Source: Christiangramia flava JLT2011
GTDB taxonomy: Bacteria > Bacteroidota > Bacteroidia > Flavobacteriales > Flavobacteriaceae
Direction: 5' to 3'
NCBI RefSeq assembly: GCF_001951155.1
Contig: NZ_CP016359.1
Location: 434,001 to 498,000 of the forward strand
Length of the DNA: 64,000 nt
Shown: piece by piece, positions 16,855 to 27,700 of the stretch
How the letters are laid out: each line of letters opens with the position of its first letter
Position numbering within the stretch: position 1 is the stretch's first letter
Notes under the pieces: model-generated
What the model saw: only the letters and a program-made list of their open reading frames with translations
Told to the model about the DNA's origin: nothing
Databases searched by the model: none
Translations under genes and position numbers: made by a program

Positions 16855-19266
16855 ATGATCAGCAATTATTTAAAAACCGGTTGGAGAAATATCATTAAGA
16901 ACAAAGGCACATTTTCGGTCAATATTATCGGGCTGGCGCTGGGGATCGCGTCTGTGATCATGATCATGCTGTACGTTTCCAGTGAGTTGAGCTACGATCG
17001 ATTCAATGAAAAGGCTGATCGTATTGTTCGGGTTGTTTTTAAAGCCCAGATAAATGGGGAGCAAATGAAGGAAGCCGTGGTGATGGCTCCGGTAGCGCAA
17101 ACCCTTAAAAATGATCTTCCGGAAGTTACCGATGCGACCAGGCTGGCAAAATCTTATAATAACCGACTTGAATACAACGGGACTTATTACGGACAGAGCA
17201 GTATGGGTTATGTTGATCCGAATTTTTTCAAGGTTTTCACACTGCCAATCATCAACGGTAATCAAAAGACTCCGCTGGATAAACCCAATACCGTGGTAAT
17301 TTCTGAAAAATTGGCCAGTAATATTTTTGGTAACGCAGATCCGGTGGGAAAAACGATCACGGTGACCAATCGCGATGAAGATTACACCATTTCAGCGGTG
17401 ATGAAAGACATTCCTGAAAATTCACATTTTCACTTTGATATTCTTGCGTCTACACTTGGTTACGCCAATGCGAAAAAAACTACCTGGATGCAATCTGACT
17501 TTTTCACCTATTTGGTTTTAAAAAAGGATGCAGATATAGCTGAAGTTGAAGCAAAATTACCCGCGATCACCAAGAAATATATGGGACCGCAAATGATTGA
17601 TGCCATTGGGATGTCTTATGAAGAATTTCAGAAGGATAATGAGTTGGGATTATTTCTCCAGCCGCTCACCGATATTCACCTGCATTCCGATTTTTCTGAT
17701 GCGACCACTCTGGAACAGGGCGGAGATATCAAATACGTTTACATCTTCAGTATTGTAGCCATTTTTATGCTGGTGATTGCCTGTATCAATTTTATGAACC
17801 TGGCTACGGCATCGGCATCCAAACGATCTAAAGAAGTGGGAATTCGAAAAGTTCTCGGTTCGAATAAAAAACAGCTTATTTACCAGTTTTTGGCCGAAGC
17901 TTTTATTTCCACCGTTTTGGCAACTATTCTTGCCATCATGATCTTTGCGATTTTTCTTCCGGGATTCAATCAGCTGGCTGGAAAAAGCATCGAATTCATT
18001 TCTCTTTTAAAACCGATCTATATCCTGTCCTTATTCGGATTGATCTTATTGATCACTGTTCTGGCGGGTGGTTATCCGGCATTCTACCTGTCTTCCTTCA
18101 ATCCTTTAAACGCCTTGAAATCCAAATTTTCCGGCAGCGGAAAGAATTCCGGGATTCGTGGCGGACTCGTGGTTTTCCAGTTTGTGATTTCCGCTGGACT
18201 TATTCTTTCCACGCTCGTGGTGAAAGAGCAGATGAGCTATATTCAGAATAAAGACATCGGCTACGAAAAAGACCAGTTGCTGGTAGTTCGCAATACTTAT
18301 TTGTTAGGTAACAATGAAGATGGTTTTATTCAGGAGATCAAAAACGATCCTCGAGTTGAAAATGTAACGCATTCTGCCTTTGTACCGGCCGGCGAAAGCG
18401 ATAATGAAGTAGGCGGAATTTTTCTGAACGGTCAGTTCTTACGCCGAATGTTCTTCTACAATGTGGATGAGAATTATATCCCAACAATGGGGATGGAATT
18501 ACTGGCTGGACGTAATTTTTCCAAGTCCTACGGAACCGAAAAAGATAATGTGATCATTAATGAAAAAGCCGCGGAAGCGCTCGGCTTTGGTAAGGATGCT
18601 ATTGGAAAGACTTTCCAGCGAGATACCGATGATGGTCCAAGAGACATCCATGTTATCGGGATCATTAAAGATTTTAACTGGAAGTCCTTACACCAGGAAA
18701 TCGATCCGCTAATTCTGAAAATGAATCCATATGGCGGAATGATCATTCGTTCAAAAACGGCAGATATGTCTGGGATCATTGAGAATTTGAATTCCGATTG
18801 GAACAGCTATAATCCGAAGGAAGCTTTGAATTACAGCATTCTGGATGATTCCTATAATCATACCTATTTAAAGGAGCGAAAAATGGGAACGATCCTGACG
18901 CTTTTTGCCATTCTTACAATAATCGTTGCCTGCCTGGGCTTATTCGGATTAGTAACTTTTACAGCAGAACAACGTTTCAAGGAGATCGGGATCCGTAAAG
19001 TGCTTGGTTCTTCCGCAGCACAGATCGTGGCGCTGCTTTCCAAAGATTTTATTAAACTGGTAGGGATTTCCTTTTTAATAGCATTCCCCCTCAGTTATTA
19101 TCTCATGAATAAATGGCTTCAGGATTTCGCCTTTCGCGTCGAGATCAAATGGTATTTATTCCTGCTTGCTGCGGTCATCACTTTGGGAATCGCCTTTCTT
19201 ACCATTGGGATCAAAAGTTTCCGCGCGGCGAGCATTAACCCGATAAAAAGTCTAAAAACCGAATAA
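16855..19266 (+). CDS. MacB/FtsX-like ABC permease, copy 4
   Basis: The 803-residue paralogue has the N-terminal helix FSVNIIGLALGIASVIMIML, the central signature KRSKEVGIRKVLGSNKKQLI, and the C-terminal signature RFKEIGIRKVLGSSAAQIVA followed by three helices and the tail ASINPIKSLKTE. It is the last of four successive permeases, 24 bases after copy 3 and 42 bases before the second ATPase. Its position next to that ATPase hints that these two may be preferred partners, but this cannot be decided from sequence. Confidence 0.92.
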   Translation: MISNYLKTGWRNIIKNKGTFSVNIIGLALGIASVIMIMLYVSSELSYDRFNEKADRIVRVVFKAQINGEQMKEAVVMAPVAQTLKNDLPEVTDATRLAKSYNNRLEYNGTYYGQSSMGYVDPNFFKVFTLPIINGNQKTPLDKPNTVVISEKLASNIFGNADPVGKTITVTNRDEDYTISAVMKDIPENSHFHFDILASTLGYANAKKTTWMQSDFFTYLVLKKDADIAEVEAKLPAITKKYMGPQMIDAIGMSYEEFQKDNELGLFLQPLTDIHLHSDFSDATTLEQGGDIKYVYIFSIVAIFMLVIACINFMNLATASASKRSKEVGIRKVLGSNKKQLIYQFLAEAFISTVLATILAIMIFAIFLPGFNQLAGKSIEFISLLKPIYILSLFGLILLITVLAGGYPAFYLSSFNPLNALKSKFSGSGKNSGIRGGLVVFQFVISAGLILSTLVVKEQMSYIQNKDIGYEKDQLLVVRNTYLLGNNEDGFIQEIKNDPRVENVTHSAFVPAGESDNEVGGIFLNGQFLRRMFFYNVDENYIPTMGMELLAGRNFSKSYGTEKDNVIINEKAAEALGFGKDAIGKTFQRDTDDGPRDIHVIGIIKDFNWKSLHQEIDPLILKMNPYGGMIIRSKTADMSGIIENLNSDWNSYNPKEALNYSILDDSYNHTYLKERKMGTILTLFAILTIIVACLGLFGLVTFTAEQRFKEIGIRKVLGSSAAQIVALLSKDFIKLVGISFLIAFPLSYYLMNKWLQDFAFRVEIKWYLFLLAAVITLGIAFLTIGIKSFRAASINPIKSLKTE

Positions 19267-19308
19267 TTTCAGCATTCAGAAGTAATCATATCCAAAAAAA
19301 ATTATCAC

Positions 19309-19974
19309 ATGTTACAACTAGATCATATTTACAAATGGGTCACTTCCGGCGGAAGGCGCATCTTTCTCCTGAACGATCTTAAATTACAAGTGGAAGAAGG
19401 CGAATTTCTTTCGATCATGGGGCCGTCAGGTTCAGGAAAATCAACTTTACTCAATGTCATCGCCATGTTGGACGACTTTCAGGAAGGGGAATATTTTTTT
19501 GAAAATGAGCCTATTCATCAGCTAAAACAGAAAAAACGAACCGAGATCTTTCATCAGAATATCGGTTTTATTTTCCAGGCCTATCATTTGCTTGACGATC
19601 TTACGGTCTACGAGAATATTGAAACGCCGCTGTTGTACAAAAAGGTAAAAAGTGCCGAGCGGAAAGCCCTGGTTGCCGATATGCTGGACCGTTTTAATAT
19701 TGTTGGAAAAAAAGATCTTTTCCCACACCAGCTTAGTGGCGGGCAGCAACAACTGGTAGGCATCGCCCGGGCGCTCATTTTTAAGCCCAAACTCATCTTG
19801 GCTGATGAACCTACCGGCAACCTTAACTCGAAACAAAGCGACGAGATCATGCAGCTGTTCCGGGAGCTGAACCAGGAAGGAACCACTTTTATCCAGGCCA
19901 CTCATTCAGAGAGCAACGCGGCATACGGTTCGCGCACCATTCATCTCCTGGACGGCAGCGTTCAGAAAATCTAG
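19309..19974 (+). CDS. ABC transporter ATP-binding protein (MacB/LolD type), second copy
   Basis: The 221-residue ATPase has Walker A GPSGSGKST, Q-loop region FIFQAYHLLDDLTVYENIETP, signature LSGGQQQLVGIARAL, Walker B LILADEPTGNLNSKQ and the switch His in ATHSESNA. The signature region reads QQLVGIARA where the first ATPase has QQRVAVARA. The usual Arg is replaced by Leu, a modest departure worth noting. The D-loop reads NLNS instead of NLDS. It presumably energises one or more of the four upstream permeases, so the operon encodes two distinct motor subunits. Confidence 0.93.
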   Translation: MLQLDHIYKWVTSGGRRIFLLNDLKLQVEEGEFLSIMGPSGSGKSTLLNVIAMLDDFQEGEYFFENEPIHQLKQKKRTEIFHQNIGFIFQAYHLLDDLTVYENIETPLLYKKVKSAERKALVADMLDRFNIVGKKDLFPHQLSGGQQQLVGIARALIFKPKLILADEPTGNLNSKQSDEIMQLFRELNQEGTTFIQATHSESNAAYGSRTIHLLDGSVQKI

Positions 19975-19989
19975 AAAAAATTCATCATT

Positions 19990-21399
19990 TTGAGAACATT
20001 CATCATTCTTTTCATTTTCATCAATTTCAGTATACAGGCGCAGATTCAGGAAAATCAGGTGCTATCTTTGGAAGACTGTATTCGCCTGGCAGAAACTAAC
20101 AATATCGACCTGAAGCGTTCCGGTATACAATCTGAAACCGAAAAACTTACTTTCAGAAGCACCAAGTCACGGGTGCTGCCAGACCTGAATGCCAGCTACA
20201 GTTATGCGGTAAACAAAGGCCGTAGCATTGACCCGTATACCAATGATGTGATCGATCAGCAATTCAGTTACAGCAATGCCGGGATTCGGCTGAACGCCCA
20301 GCTATTCAATGGATTTGAACTTCGGAACAGCATTCAGCGGGACCGCTACAATATGCAGGCCGCCGAAGCCGAAAAGCAGGCGGCCAGGCAGCAACTGGTT
20401 CTCGACGTAACGCTCGCCTATTTCCAGGTTTTAAATGCCCAGGACCTGTTGAAACTGGCAAAACTCAGGCTGGAAAGTACGCGCGGGCAACAGGACCGGA
20501 TCAGCAGCCTCGCCGATGAAGGCTCCGGGAATCCGGCCGATCTGAGCGATATCCAGGGACAGTTCAAGAACGATGAATCAGCCGTACTTACCGCAGAAAA
20601 TCAGTTACAACAGGCCCATCTCGATCTCCGGTTATTGCTGAACATCGAAACCGACTTCGAAATCCGGGAACTCCCACTTCAACCGGAAATGAACAGTTAC
20701 GAACTTTCCGCAGAAGAACTTTACCAGCAATCACTGGAAAACCTGGAAGTGTTCGAAGCACGTAAGTTGAGACTGGAGGCCGCTCGTGAAGATGTAGCCG
20801 TGGCCCGTTCGCTGTACGTTCCGGAACTTTCCTTTTTCGCGCAGCTCAACACCAATTATTCCAGCCTTGCGAGCCTGCTGAACGAGACCGGAACCCAGGT
20901 AGTGGAAACCGGGCAGTTCCTGAATATCAACGGCACTACTTACGCCGTGCAGACCAACCAAAGTCAGTTTTCCCAACAGGATATTCCGTATGTGGACCAA
21001 TTGAACAATAACCTGAGCTCGGTGGCAGGACTGAGCTTTTCGATCCCGATTTTCAACGGTTTTAGAGCCAAACGTCAGGTCTCCCTGAAAAAATTACAGC
21101 TGGAAGATGCTAGACTGGAACTGGAAAATACCAAAAATGAATATCGCCGAGCCATTGAAGCCGCTTATAATGATATGGACCTCGCTTACCAGGATTATTT
21201 TCTGCTTCAGGAGCAGGTGAAAGCCTACGCAGAATCCTTCCGTGTGAACGAGATCCGGTTTCAGAATGGGGTTTCCAACCTGGTAGCTTATATCATTAGT
21301 AAAAACAACCTCGACCGCGCCCGGGTGAATATGGCCAATGCGAAGTATGAATTTTTGATCAGGCGCCAAGTCCTGGATTACTACCGCGGATCCTACTGA
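19990..21399 (+). CDS. TolC-like outer-membrane efflux protein
   Basis: The 469-residue protein has a signal peptide (MRTFIILFIFINFSIQAQ). It is followed by the two-fold repeat of the outer membrane efflux family: VLSLEDCIRLAETNNIDLKR near the N-terminus, long amphipathic helices rich in Gln and Ala, and the second half GLSFSIPIFNGFRAKRQVSL. It should form the trimeric outer-membrane duct for the transporter encoded upstream. The start used is a TTG 15 bases after the second ATPase; the other genes of the operon start at ATG, commonly preceded by ATC. The gene closes the operon, and I saw no clear terminator after it. Confidence 0.9.
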   Translation: MRTFIILFIFINFSIQAQIQENQVLSLEDCIRLAETNNIDLKRSGIQSETEKLTFRSTKSRVLPDLNASYSYAVNKGRSIDPYTNDVIDQQFSYSNAGIRLNAQLFNGFELRNSIQRDRYNMQAAEAEKQAARQQLVLDVTLAYFQVLNAQDLLKLAKLRLESTRGQQDRISSLADEGSGNPADLSDIQGQFKNDESAVLTAENQLQQAHLDLRLLLNIETDFEIRELPLQPEMNSYELSAEELYQQSLENLEVFEARKLRLEAAREDVAVARSLYVPELSFFAQLNTNYSSLASLLNETGTQVVETGQFLNINGTTYAVQTNQSQFSQQDIPYVDQLNNNLSSVAGLSFSIPIFNGFRAKRQVSLKKLQLEDARLELENTKNEYRRAIEAAYNDMDLAYQDYFLLQEQVKAYAESFRVNEIRFQNGVSNLVAYIISKNNLDRARVNMANAKYEFLIRRQVLDYYRGSY

Positions 21400-21724
21400 G
21401 AAAGCCTTCAGTTTTACCTTTTCAATATTCAGAATTAGACCTTACAGTCAGATCTTTCAGCCTTGAAAACTTTTCTACTGTGAATACAAAACTGGCAATT
21501 CCGGCATGGGTTTTTTCAGAATTGTAGGCGAATTCCTGAAAATTTTAAGCATTTATCCTGAAAACTATCGATCAAATATACTTCATCTAAACAAAAAAGC
21601 ATTTTATCGACACCACAGCCTGTCTAAACGAAAAATAAAATTATCCTGCTCCTTATATGAGATTTTTGGAGAGTAAACAACATTTCTGAAGGTTCCCCCC
21701 TTAGAATTGCTCTAAATCTCAGTC
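21400..21724 (+). other. Intergenic leader before the giant surface-protein gene
   Basis: This 325-base gap must hold the end of the efflux transcript and the promoter of the giant gene. GATTTTTG (near 21662-21669) resembles the Bacteroidota -7 element at seven of eight positions, but I found no matching upstream TTTG at the right distance. No small gene and no strong terminator hairpin were seen. Confidence 0.3.
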
Positions 21725-24700
21725 ATGAAAAATAATTTACTACTACGTGCAACATTACCGCTTTTATTTTCTTTTGCACTGATCTCGGGCTCGCCGTTCA
21801 AAGATGACGGCCGCACGGCCGAGGTACAGACTTATTCGTTTCATTCGCTCATCATTGAATTCGTCGCAGACGTCTTCGGAAAATTTGATTTTAGCGACAC
21901 CAGGAAAGCGACATCCGTCCAACCGAAAAAGGCCGTCGCTCAGACAGCCAGCACTTCAAAATTGGTCAGCAACAGTTCGCTTTTCGTAGATACCGATGGT
22001 GATGGTATAGACGACCTGTATGATATTGATGACGATAATGACGGGATTCCTGATGCCGAGGAAGATCAGGAATGTTTTGTATATGAAGAGCATTTCGACT
22101 TCGGAAGCTATCCCGGTGCACCTTTGTCGCCCGGGCAAACCACTTATATCTATAATTCAGATCCTCCCTATTCCGTTTGGCCAGATGGGCTTCAGGATGG
22201 GGAATATACCATTGCGACCAATACCCGCGAAGCCAATGGTGACTGGCTGGATATACTGGATCATACCGAAGGCGTGGAATCTGGCTACATGCTGGTGGTG
22301 AACGCTGATGAAGCTCCGGGGGAGTTTTACGCATTTTCCGTGGCTACTGAAGCAAATACCAATTACCGCTTCGAATCCTGGATCACCAATGCCAATTACA
22401 TCGTGAACCAAACAGGTTGCGAATCCTGCTGCGGGGGCTTCGTTTTGCCAGATATCATCATTGAGATCAGGGATGGGCTTACCAATACGTTAATTGCGTC
22501 CATGCAAACGGGGCAAATTCCTATTGCTACTGATAATGATACCTGGAAAGTTTATAACGTTCCGTTCAATTCCGGAGCGTCTACCAGCGTAAACGTGGTG
22601 ATGATCAACGCAGGACCAGGGGGTTGCGGTAACGACCTGGCACTGGATGATTTGAGATTGATCAGGGAATTTTCTCCTGTTTTTTGTGATTTTGACGGTG
22701 ATGGTATCCCGAATAGTAAAGATCTGGACAGTGATAATGACGGTATTCTGGATATCGTCGAAGCCGGTGGAATCGATGCTGATAATAATGGTATAGCCGA
22801 TAACCTTTCAGACCAGGATAATGACGGACTTGTAGATATGTACGATTCAGATTGTGTGGTCTACACCTATAACACCACGAACGGAAATGCAGTTTCCACT
22901 ACCTTCAACTCCGGTTTTTCAAACCCAAACAATGCTCTTGGAAATCCTTCATTTTCCTATGCACTTTCGGGATTTGGCACTACCTATGCCGTATATGACC
23001 TCGGAAGTGAACTTCCAACGGGAACCACTTTTGAATTCTATGTAGGTAGCGAAACAGGAAGTCAGTATATCGAATTCCACAGCGTGACTGATAGCCAGGG
23101 GAATATCGAAACCAGTTATATAGGCGGTGCCAACGCCAATTCCACCGGGCCGGAAATTCAGAATTATACCTTATCGGTACCAACAAGATACCTGCGCGTA
23201 CGAGCTTATACTAACGGACTTCGGTTTTACGGTCTGAATTATACAGCCACCACTAAAACTGCCACCAACTGTACCGGCGCACCGCTGATTCCTGTGGAAA
23301 CGACCGCTGGAACTTCAGATTATTTAAATAATGATGCTGATGGCGATACCTGCTTCGATTCTTTGGAAGGAGGCGATGCTATTACAGGCGCTCAGCTGGA
23401 TGCCGACGGAAGAATTACCGGCGGTGTGGATGCCAACGGAATTCCACTGGCTACTGCTGGAGGGCAGGAGGATATCAGCTCCAAGAATGCTGCCGTATTC
23501 GGCTCAGCATGTGATACCGATGCTGACGGAGTGATCAATTCAGCAGATATCTGTGAAGGTTTTGATGACAGCCTGGATAATGATGCTGATGGCACGCCTG
23601 ATGGCTGTGATCCTGATGATGACAACGACGGAAATCCCGATACCAGCGACACCATTACTCCATTGCAGGCCGTAGCAAGGGATGAGTCTACAAATGTGAT
23701 CGTTGGAAGCACCGCTACGGTGAACATTCTTCAGAATGACGATTTCCTTCCTAATAACGATATGAACAATTTGGGTAGCACTAGCATTACCAGAATAGGC
23801 GGAACCGGTAACGGAACCGTGGTTTTGGATGCACTGACCGGAGAAATGGCTTATACGCCGCTTAGCCTGGAGGCTGGATCAACTGTAACAGTGATCTATC
23901 AGGTTTGTAACACCTCTCCAGAGCCAGATGTTTGTGCGACCGCCACTGTAAATATTACGGTTTCAGATCCTGACAGCGATGGCGATGGAATTACTGATTC
24001 TCAGGAAGCTGTTGACGGAACCGATCCAAACAATGACTGTGACTCGATCGGTGGAACGCCGCTTAGCACCAGCGATTGTGATGCTGACGGACTAACGACT
24101 GCCGAAGAAGCTTCCGCCGGAACTGATCCGAATAACCCGGATTCTGATGGTGATGGAATCAATGACGGTCAGGAAGTGGCTGATGGAACTAATCCGTTAG
24201 ACATTTGCGATCCATTGCAAACTGCTGATAACTGTGATCCTGACGGGGATGGTTTGACAAACGCTGAAGAAGCTGTCGCTGGAACCGATCCGAATAACCC
24301 AGATTCTGATGGTGACGGTATCAATGACGGACAGGAAGTGGCTGACGGAACCGATCCACTGGATATTTGCGATCCGCTGCAAACTGCTGATAATTGTGAT
24401 CCGGATGCTGATGGTTTGACCAATGCTGAAGAAGCCACTGCAGGAACCGATCCGAATAATCCTGATTCTGATGGTGATGGAATCAATGACGGACAGGAAG
24501 TAACTGATGGAACGAATCCCCTGGACATTTGCGATCCGCTGCAAACTGCTGATAATTGCGATCCTGACGGGGATGGTTTGACAAACGCCGAAGAAACTGC
24601 CGCAGGAACTGATTCAAACAATCCGGATTCTGATGGTGACGGTATCAATGACGGACAGGAAGTGACCGATGGAACCGATCCGCTAGATATCTGCGATCCG

Positions 24701-27700
24701 TTGCAAACTGCCGATAACTGTGATCCGGACGGGGATGGTTTGACAAACGCTGAAGAAACTACCGCCGGAACAGATCCGAATAACCCCGATTCTGATGGGG
24801 ATGGCATCCAGGACGGACAGGAAGTGACCGATGGAACCAATCCAAATAACGATTGTGATTCGATCGGAGGAACGCCACTTAGCACCAGCGATTGCGATGC
24901 TGACGGACTGACTACTGCTGAAGAAGCCGCCGCCGGAACCGATCCTAATAACCCGGATTCTGATGGCGACGGAATCAACGACGGACAGGAAGTGGCTGAT
25001 GGAACGAATCCCCTGGATATTTGTGATCCTTTGCAAACTGCTGATAACTGTGATCCTGACGGGGATGGTTTGACCAATGCTGAAGAAACTGCCGCTGGAA
25101 CTGATCCGAATAATCCGGATTCTGATGGAGACGGAATTAACGATGGACAGGAAGTAACTGATGGAACGAATCCGCTGGATATTTGCGATCCATTGCAAAC
25201 TGCTGATAATTGTGATCCGGATGCTGATGGTTTAACCAATGCTGAAGAAGCTGCCGCAGGAACAGATCCGAATAACCCTGATTCTGATGGTGATGGAATC
25301 AATGACGGTCAGGAAGTAACTGACGGAACCAATCCCCTGGACATTTGCGATCCATTGCAAACTGCTGATAATTGTGATCCTGACGGGGATGGTTTGACCA
25401 ATGCTGAAGAAGCTGCAACTGGAACCGACCCAAATAATCCGGATTCTGATGGTGACGGAATCAATGACGGTCAGGAAGTGGCTGATGGAACAAATCCGCT
25501 GGATATTTGCGATCCACTGCAAACTGCCGATAACTGTGATCCGGATGCTGATGGTTTAACCAATGCTGAAGAAGTTTCCGCTGGAACCGACCCAAATAAT
25601 GCGGATTCTGATGGTGATGGCATCCAGGACGGACAGGAAGTAATTGATGGAACCGATCCGCTGGATATCTGCGATCCGCTGCAAACTGCTGATAATTGTG
25701 ATCCTGACGGAGATGGCTTAACAAACGCCGAAGAAGCTGCTGCAGGAACCGATCCGAATAATGCTGATTCTGATGGAGATGGCATTAATGATGGTCAGGA
25801 AATGACGGACGGAACCGATCCGCTGGATATCTGCGATCCGCTGCAAACTGCAAATAATTGTGATCCTGATGCTGATGGTTTGACAAACGCTGAAGAAGTT
25901 TCCGCTGGAACCGATCCGAATAATGCCGATTCTGATGGCGACGGAATCACCGACGGTCAGGAAGTGACCGATGGCACCGATCCAAACGATGACTGTGACT
26001 CGATCGGTGGAACCCCTCTTAGCACCAGCGACTGCGATGCTGACGGACTGACTACTGCTGAAGAAGCCGCCGCCGGAACTGATCCGAATAATCCTGATTC
26101 TGATGGTGATGGAATCAATGACGGACAGGAAGTGGCTGATGGAACGAATCCGCTGGATATTTGTGATCCGCTGCAATCTGCTGATAACTGTGATCCGGAT
26201 GCTGATGGTTTGGCAAACGCCGAAGAAACTACCGCCGGAACCGATCCGAATAATGCCGATTCTGATGGTGACGGTGTCAACGACGGCCAGGAAGTGGCTG
26301 ATGGAACGAATCCGCTGGATATCTGTGATCCGCTGCAAACTGCTGATAATTGTGATCCGGATGCTGATGGTTTGACAAACGCCGAAGAAGTTTCCGCCGG
26401 AACCGACACAAATAACCCCGATTCTGATGGTGACGGTATCAATGACGGACAGGAAGTGGCTGACGGAACCGATCCACTGGATATTTGCGATCCGCTGCAA
26501 ACTGCTGATAACTGTGATCCTGACGGGGACGATTTGACAAACGCTGAAGAAGCTGTCGCTGGAACCGATCCGAATAATGCCGATTCTGATGGAGACGGAA
26601 TTAACGATGGACAGGAAGTGACCAATGGAACCGATCCTAATAACGACTGTGATTCGATCGGTGGAACGCCCCTAAGCACCAGCGATTGCGATGCTGACGG
26701 ACTGACTACTGCTGAAGAAGTTTCCGCCGGAACCGACCCAAATAATCCTGATTCTGATGGAGATGGAATTCAAGACGGACAAGAAGTAACTGACGGAACC
26801 AATCCGCTGGATATTTGCGATCCGCTGCAAACTGCCGATAATTGTGATCCGGATGGAGATGATTTGACCAATGCTGAAGAAGCTTCCGCTGGAACTGATC
26901 CAAATAACGCCGATTCTGATGGTGATGGAATTAATGACGGACAGGAAGTGGCTGACGGAACCGATCCAAATAACGATTGTGATTCGATCGGTGGAACGCC
27001 GCTTAGCACCAGCGACTGCGATGCTGACGGACTGACTACTGCTGAAGAAGCCTCCGCCGGAACAGATTCAAATAACCCGGATTCTGATGGTGATGGAATT
27101 AATGACGGACAGGAAGTGGCTGACGGAACCGATCCAAACAACGATTGTGACTCGATCGGTGGAACGCCGCTAAGCACCAGCGATTGCGATGCTGACGGAC
27201 TGACTACTGCTGAAGAAGTTTCCGCCGGAACTGATCCAAATAATCCGGATTCTGATGGTGACGGTATCAATGACGGACAGGAAGTGGCTGACGGAACCGA
27301 TCCGCTGGATATCTGTGATCCGCTGCAAACTGCAGATAATTGTGATCCTGACGGTGATGGTCTAACCAATGCTGAAGAAGCTTCCGCCGGAACTGATCCG
27401 AATAATGCCGATTCTGATGGTGATGGCATCAATGACGGCCAGGAAGTGACCGATGGAACAGATCCTAATAACGACTGTGATTCGATCGGAGGAACGCCGC
27501 TTAGCACCAGCGATTGCGATGCTGACGGACTGACCAATGCTGAAGAAGCTTCCGCCGGAACTGATCCTAATAATGCTGATTCAGATGGTGACGGAATCAA
27601 TGACGGACAGGAAGTAGCTGACGGAACCGATCCTAATAACGATTGTGACTCGATTGACGGAACGCCGCTTAGCACCAGCGATTGCGATGCTGACGGACTG

